Shown: positions 6,592 through 9,941 of the stretch, one piece after another
Position numbering within the stretch: position 1 is the first letter of the stretch
Layout of the letters: every line of letters begins with the position of its first letter
Assembly (NCBI GenBank): GCA_029779995.1
Contig: JAKOZM010000207.1
Coordinates: 1 to 9,941 of the forward strand
Source of the DNA: Actinomycetes bacterium
GTDB lineage: Bacteria; Actinomycetota; Actinomycetes; S36-B12; UBA10799
DNA: 9,941 bases
Reading direction: 5' to 3'
Notes under the pieces: model-generated
The model's database searches: none
What the model was told of the DNA's origin: nothing
The model's input: the letters and a program-made list of their open reading frames with translations, nothing else
Program-made: the position numbers and the translations under genes

Positions 6592-8462
6592 GGCTGCCCA
6601 CCGTCTTCGTGTTCGTCGCGGTGGTCCGTGACGATGGCTTCTCGCCGGTCGATCTGGGCGCGGATCCGGTGCCGCAACGGTTCGGGCGTCATAGGCGCAT
6701 CGTGCTCCTCCTGCAGCACGGCCAGCTCTTCCCGGAGCGCAGTGATGTGCTCCTCGGTGCGGGCGAGGTTAGCGCACCGGTGGTCGCAGGCGGTCAGGTC
6801 TGGGGTGGCTGCCGCGCGCGCGGTGGTGTCCCGGCGGCACAAGGCTTTCCGTGGATCGAAGCAGCAGGCGAGGGTCTGGCCAGGTGCGTCGTAAACTCGC
6901 ATGGCCGGGTTGGACATGAGGGCAGCCGCCTGCTTGGTGGTGAGGGCGAGGCCCTGGAAGCGGTCGCGGTACTCACCGGCGGCGGCCCGGTATCGGGCGG
7001 CAGCGGGACCACTGACGTGCGGGTGAGCCTGAAGGTGCTCGGCGGCCCTGTGCAGGGTATCGCTGAGGGCGAAGGCCTCTTCCATCGGGAACAGGTCCCG
7101 CAGGCCGGTCGAGACCCTGCCTCCGTACCCGTCGGTGGTGGCCGCGTGCAGGTGCCCGTACTGGACGCCGAGGGCGACCCGACCGCCGGGACGGCGGTAG
7201 ATGAACCAGGCCAGGGTGCGGCGTAGTCGTCGCAGGTTGATCGGTCCGTCAGGGTCCTCCGGGACGACGTCCTGGGGACGCTCCAGGTCGCTGGCGCGCT
7301 GGTTGCACCAGCTGACGAGGTGCTTGATCGCCTCGTGCACCCGTCTTGACGGAGGCCCGCCAGGATCGAGCTCGGTCCCGGTCACCCGGGCCTTGAAGAG
7401 GGTGTCGCTGAACAGCAGATCACCGTCGTGCAGATCCTCCATCACGGCGATCGCATCGGCGACAGGCTTGATCGCGACCCAGGGGTGTTCCCGGTCGACC
7501 CCCTCGGGAAGACTCCGGCCAGCGGCGACAGCTGCCTTGTAGGTGCGGCCTCTGATCTCGTAACCGGTTGCAGCTGCGCCGGGGGTGCTGGCAGTGGGTG
7601 TGCAGCAGCCGCGACGCAGGCCCAGGACCTCATCAGCTCGCATCCCGGTCAGGTAGGCCACGGTGATCAGGCACGCGGTGCTGACTACTCGCCGATGGGC
7701 ATCGACCTGGTCCGGGCCGAGTTCACCGCTCCACGGCAGGGACGCTCGACCGGCCGGTCCGGGAAGGGTGGCACGCGGGCTCAGGCTGAGCCGGTGAAGA
7801 AGTCGTGGTGCCTCCTGGACCAGTCGCAGGCACCACACGAGCAGCGCTGACATGGTGGCCGGATGCACCGGGACCGACTTGTTCTCCGCGGTCCATTCGC
7901 TCTTGCCGATCACCTGCTCCATGCCCTCGCGTTCCCAGAACGGTTGCCTCAACCGGGCGCTGGGGCGCATGTAGGGGCTGAGCAGCCACAGCCGGCTGAG
8001 CACGAACAGGCGTCGGGACTTGGGGTTCTGCCCGACCGGTGCTGTGGCGACCTGGGCGGCGTACTCGCGCAGGTCGTCCTCGTCGAGATGGGCCAGCTGG
8101 GGTGTGCCGCGGGTCGCCAGCCAGTCCAGGAACGGTTGCAGGTCGGCCCGCATCGTCTTCAGCGTCGAGGGTGCCAGCCGGCGGCGGACGCTGGCTGGAC
8201 GGTCCAGCTGGTCCAACGGGGTGTCCTGGGTCAGGGTCAGGTAGAAGAAGTGCTTGATGTCGTCCCGGACGCCGGCCGGACAGCGCTCGAAGTCCAGGCG
8301 GATCCACCGGGTGGTCGGTCGCGGGCACAACGGGCTCAGGTCCCAGACCTCATCCCCGAAGACCGAGCCGTCGGGAGCGACCGTGGCCTTGTCCGACGGA
8401 AGCGCCGCTCCAGGCCGGATCGGGAACCCGCCCAGGTGGTCCGGGGCCGCTGCTGTCGTCAT
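6588..8462 (-). CDS. Tyrosine recombinase/integrase with C-terminal cysteine cluster (Tn554 TnpB-like position)
   Basis: The 624-residue protein is expected to cut and rejoin DNA at the ends of the element. An N-terminal arm and SAM-like core-binding region (about 60-190, with a basic patch around SVRRRLAP) precede the catalytic domain. Box I is LTGMRADEVLGLR (271-283, catalytic R275). Box II is RRLRRT (411-416), with R414 as the second arginine and an Arg in place of the usual His at 411. GHLHAATTDGY follows, giving H437 and the nucleophile Y446 at the normal nine-residue spacing. Four to five cysteines (C533, C534, C542, C559, C563) then look like a zinc-binding cluster, and a charged helix (about 565-610) ends the protein. 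It is longer than phage integrases (about 350-400 residues) because of these extensions. The ATG overlaps the upstream integrase stop as ATGA, and its own stop overlaps the next start in the same way. I am confident of the family; the exact subtype is inferred from position. Confidence 0.88.
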   Translation of the reverse strand: MTTAAAPDHLGGFPIRPGAALPSDKATVAPDGSVFGDEVWDLSPLCPRPTTRWIRLDFERCPAGVRDDIKHFFYLTLTQDTPLDQLDRPASVRRRLAPSTLKTMRADLQPFLDWLATRGTPQLAHLDEDDLREYAAQVATAPVGQNPKSRRLFVLSRLWLLSPYMRPSARLRQPFWEREGMEQVIGKSEWTAENKSVPVHPATMSALLVWCLRLVQEAPRLLHRLSLSPRATLPGPAGRASLPWSGELGPDQVDAHRRVVSTACLITVAYLTGMRADEVLGLRRGCCTPTASTPGAAATGYEIRGRTYKAAVAAGRSLPEGVDREHPWVAIKPVADAIAVMEDLHDGDLLFSDTLFKARVTGTELDPGGPPSRRVHEAIKHLVSWCNQRASDLERPQDVVPEDPDGPINLRRLRRTLAWFIYRRPGGRVALGVQYGHLHAATTDGYGGRVSTGLRDLFPMEEAFALSDTLHRAAEHLQAHPHVSGPAAARYRAAAGEYRDRFQGLALTTKQAAALMSNPAMRVYDAPGQTLACCFDPRKALCRRDTTARAAATPDLTACDHRCANLARTEEHITALREELAVLQEEHDAPMTPEPLRHRIRAQIDRREAIVTDHRDEHEDGGQP

Positions 8463-9941
8463 GCGTCCAGGTCCCGTCGCAGGAGCCGTTCGACCACTGC
8501 CAGGTCGCCATCCGTGGCCTCGTCGCGGGCGGTGGCCCGCTCGCCCGGGGTGGTGCTGGACTCGAGCAGGTGCTCCAGCCGGTCCCGGTGTGCCCGGTAG
8601 CGGGCATCGAAGCGGGCAGGGTCGACCGATGCGAGGTTGTCCAACGCCTCATCCAGCAGGACCAGGCGGGGCAGGTGCGCGGGCGTGGCGACGGCGTTCG
8701 GGCAGGCCAGGCACATCAGGAAGGAGGCCGTGCAGGGATCTCCGTCCGGGCTGAACGGGCTGTGGGTGAAGTCCAGGCACGCGGTCGCCGCGGTGTCCAG
8801 CTGGCCGGAGCGGACGGCGCGTGCCGTCGTTGCCGGCAGGCCCAGGTCCTGCACCGGCGCGTAGCGGAGCCGCACCGTCTCTGTGGCGTGCTCGACGGCT
8901 TCGGCCTGGCCCTCCAGGACCACGTCCTGGTGCAGGTGAGCGGTCAGGGCGTCCGGGCGGCGGTAGACGTCCTCGCTGACCGCGGCAGAGTTCTGGCTGG
9001 ACTTGCGGTTGATGACCTGCTCGGACAGGCGCAGTCGGCCGAAGTGCAGGTGCAACAGTTCTTCGTCGTCGGCACGCAGGTCGGCGACCTGGTCCCAACG
9101 GCGAACCGCGCCGCCGTTGGTGAACCCGTCTGTCACGAACAACGTGGTGGGGTGGTCGGTGACCCCGCTGGAGGTACCGGCGATCAGCAGCCGGTCCGTG
9201 GCGTGCCCCAGGTGCTCCAGGCACTCCCGGGCCGGTGCGGTGATCGTCAGGGCGGTGCGCAAGGTTCGGGCGTGGGGCCCGGAGAAGGAGTTGGTGAAGT
9301 ACCTGCGGTGCCCCCGCCTCGGCTTGTCCAGGTGCGTCACCAGCACCTCGTCCCGTCCGGGTACGGAGGCCAGGTCGGGGACGACCACCGACTCCAGGGT
9401 CGACAGGTTGTACCCGCGGTCGCAGACCAGTGCTGCCATGACCGACAGCAGCTCGATCCTGGTCGGGAAGAGGGCGTAGGTGGGGTGCAGGTCCCCGGTA
9501 CCAAGGACGTCGGCGGCCTGCCGGGCAGCCTCGTGCGCGCCGCGCCCGAACCGCAGCCGCCCATCCTGCACGAGCCGTTCGAGAAGCGCACCCCTGGACA
9601 GGTTGGTCCCGTCATAGGGAACACAGGGCCCGTCGTCGAGCCCACCGTCACGGTGGCGCTCGAGCGCGGCGACGTTCGCCGAGATCCGCGCCTCGCACGC
9701 CCGGACCAGCTCGCCAGCACGGCGGCGGATGGCCTCGAACTCGGCGACCGAGTAGGAGTCGTACAGCCTCTTACGTGGTTTGTGGGTCCGCTGGGCGAGG
9801 GCGCGCCTGGTCAAGGCACTGACCTCAGGGGCCTCCTTGAGCAAGACCCTCATGATGTTCACCTGACCAGGCCACCGGTTCCGGGACTCCCGGTCGCCCC
9901 GCCAGGTCCACCAGTGCTCGGGACCGAAGTCGCTCAACGTG
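8459..9941 (-). CDS. Tyrosine-recombinase-like integrase, 5' end cut by the window edge
   Basis: The frame is open to the right edge. The first start-like codon inside the window is TTG at 9937, but the beginning is probably outside, since comparable proteins have a longer N-terminal DNA-binding region. Numbering from that TTG, 492 residues are visible. The tail of a catalytic domain can be aligned to the neighbouring recombinase: GRLRLSEQ (300-307) matches box II with R303, and QNSAAVSEDVY (315-325) matches the H...Y segment with Y325 as candidate nucleophile. The box II histidine is Asn (N316), and the box I region (about 165-180, containing CDRGYNLST) lacks the usual TGxR. C387, C402, C409 and C412 (CLAC) then form a probable zinc cluster, as in actinobacterial integrases of this type. 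Its stop overlaps the next start (ATGA). It may be a divergent active recombinase or a structural partner of the second one. Confidence 0.8.
   Translation of the reverse strand, partial: TLSDFGPEHWWTWRGDRESRNRWPGQVNIMRVLLKEAPEVSALTRRALAQRTHKPRKRLYDSYSVAEFEAIRRRAGELVRACEARISANVAALERHRDGGLDDGPCVPYDGTNLSRGALLERLVQDGRLRFGRGAHEAARQAADVLGTGDLHPTYALFPTRIELLSVMAALVCDRGYNLSTLESVVVPDLASVPGRDEVLVTHLDKPRRGHRRYFTNSFSGPHARTLRTALTITAPARECLEHLGHATDRLLIAGTSSGVTDHPTTLFVTDGFTNGGAVRRWDQVADLRADDEELLHLHFGRLRLSEQVINRKSSQNSAAVSEDVYRRPDALTAHLHQDVVLEGQAEAVEHATETVRLRYAPVQDLGLPATTARAVRSGQLDTAATACLDFTHSPFSPDGDPCTASFLMCLACPNAVATPAHLPRLVLLDEALDNLASVDPARFDARYRAHRDRLEHLLESSTTPGERATARDEATDGDLAVVERLLRRDLDA

Larger units (their letters stand above)
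87..9941 (-). other. Five-gene overlapping operon joining recombinases and defence genes
   Basis: Successive junctions overlap: ATGA at 8459-8462, ATGA at 6588-6591, TAGTG at 6158-6162 and ATGA at 2858-2861. With no intergenic base between five same-strand genes, one transcript and translational coupling are the simplest reading. No promoter is found inside the window, so the main one should lie to the right of 9941. Internal promoters within coding sequence cannot be excluded by eye. Confidence 0.75.
6160..9941 (-). mobile_element. Tn554/RIT-like recombinase module (partial)
   Basis: Two tyrosine-recombinase-family genes followed by a small HTH/coiled-coil gene, all overlapping, give the tnpA-tnpB-tnpC order of Tn554-like and recombinase-in-trio elements. 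The right end lies outside the window, and a third recombinase may precede the partial one. No terminal repeat or target duplication can be seen, so the limits given are those of the genes, not of the element. The two downstream defence genes are likely cargo. Confidence 0.6.

Overview
The window is a single strand-biased block of DNA. Every gene I can support lies on the minus strand and is packed end to end from the right edge down to position 87. It looks like an accessory (defence/mobility) island in a high-GC actinobacterium. The evidence is GC of about 70% or more where I hand-counted it in the recombinase and helicase genes, TGA/TAG stops, a GTG start, and proteins of types common in actinobacterial islands. 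No core genome, rRNA or tRNA genes are visible, so the taxonomic call is an inference.

Reading along the transcript (right to left), the first part (9941 to 6160) is a recombinase module. It has a tyrosine-recombinase-like integrase cut by the window edge, a second tyrosine recombinase with a good catalytic signature, and a small helix-turn-helix plus coiled-coil protein of the TnpC/DUF6262 type. This is the logic of Tn554-like or 'recombinase in trio' elements, in which two or three tyrosine recombinases are followed by a small accessory protein.

The second part (6160 to 87) is a two-gene, restriction-modification-like defence module. One gene is a 1100-residue fusion of a phospholipase-D-type nuclease domain to an SNF2-family helicase. 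The other is a 924-residue gamma-class N6-adenine DNA methyltransferase resembling the modification half of MmeI-type enzymes. The methyltransferase shows no convincing nuclease site of its own, so the PLD domain on the helicase is the obvious candidate DNA-cleaving activity. The methyltransferase would mark self DNA, and the helicase-nuclease would translocate on and cut unmarked DNA.

All four gene junctions overlap by 1 or 4 bases (ATGA, ATGA, TAGTG, ATGA). The five genes therefore form one apparently translationally coupled operon, and its promoter must lie beyond the right edge. The most interesting aspect is that mobility proteins and defence effectors are joined with no intergenic gap. 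Either this is a transposon carrying a tightly linked defence cargo, or the recombinases and the small DNA-binding protein take part in the defence system itself. The 3' half of the methyltransferase gene, which encodes the likely target-recognition region, has a lower GC content than the rest, suggesting specificity exchange. Only 86 bases of non-coding DNA are present, at the left edge.
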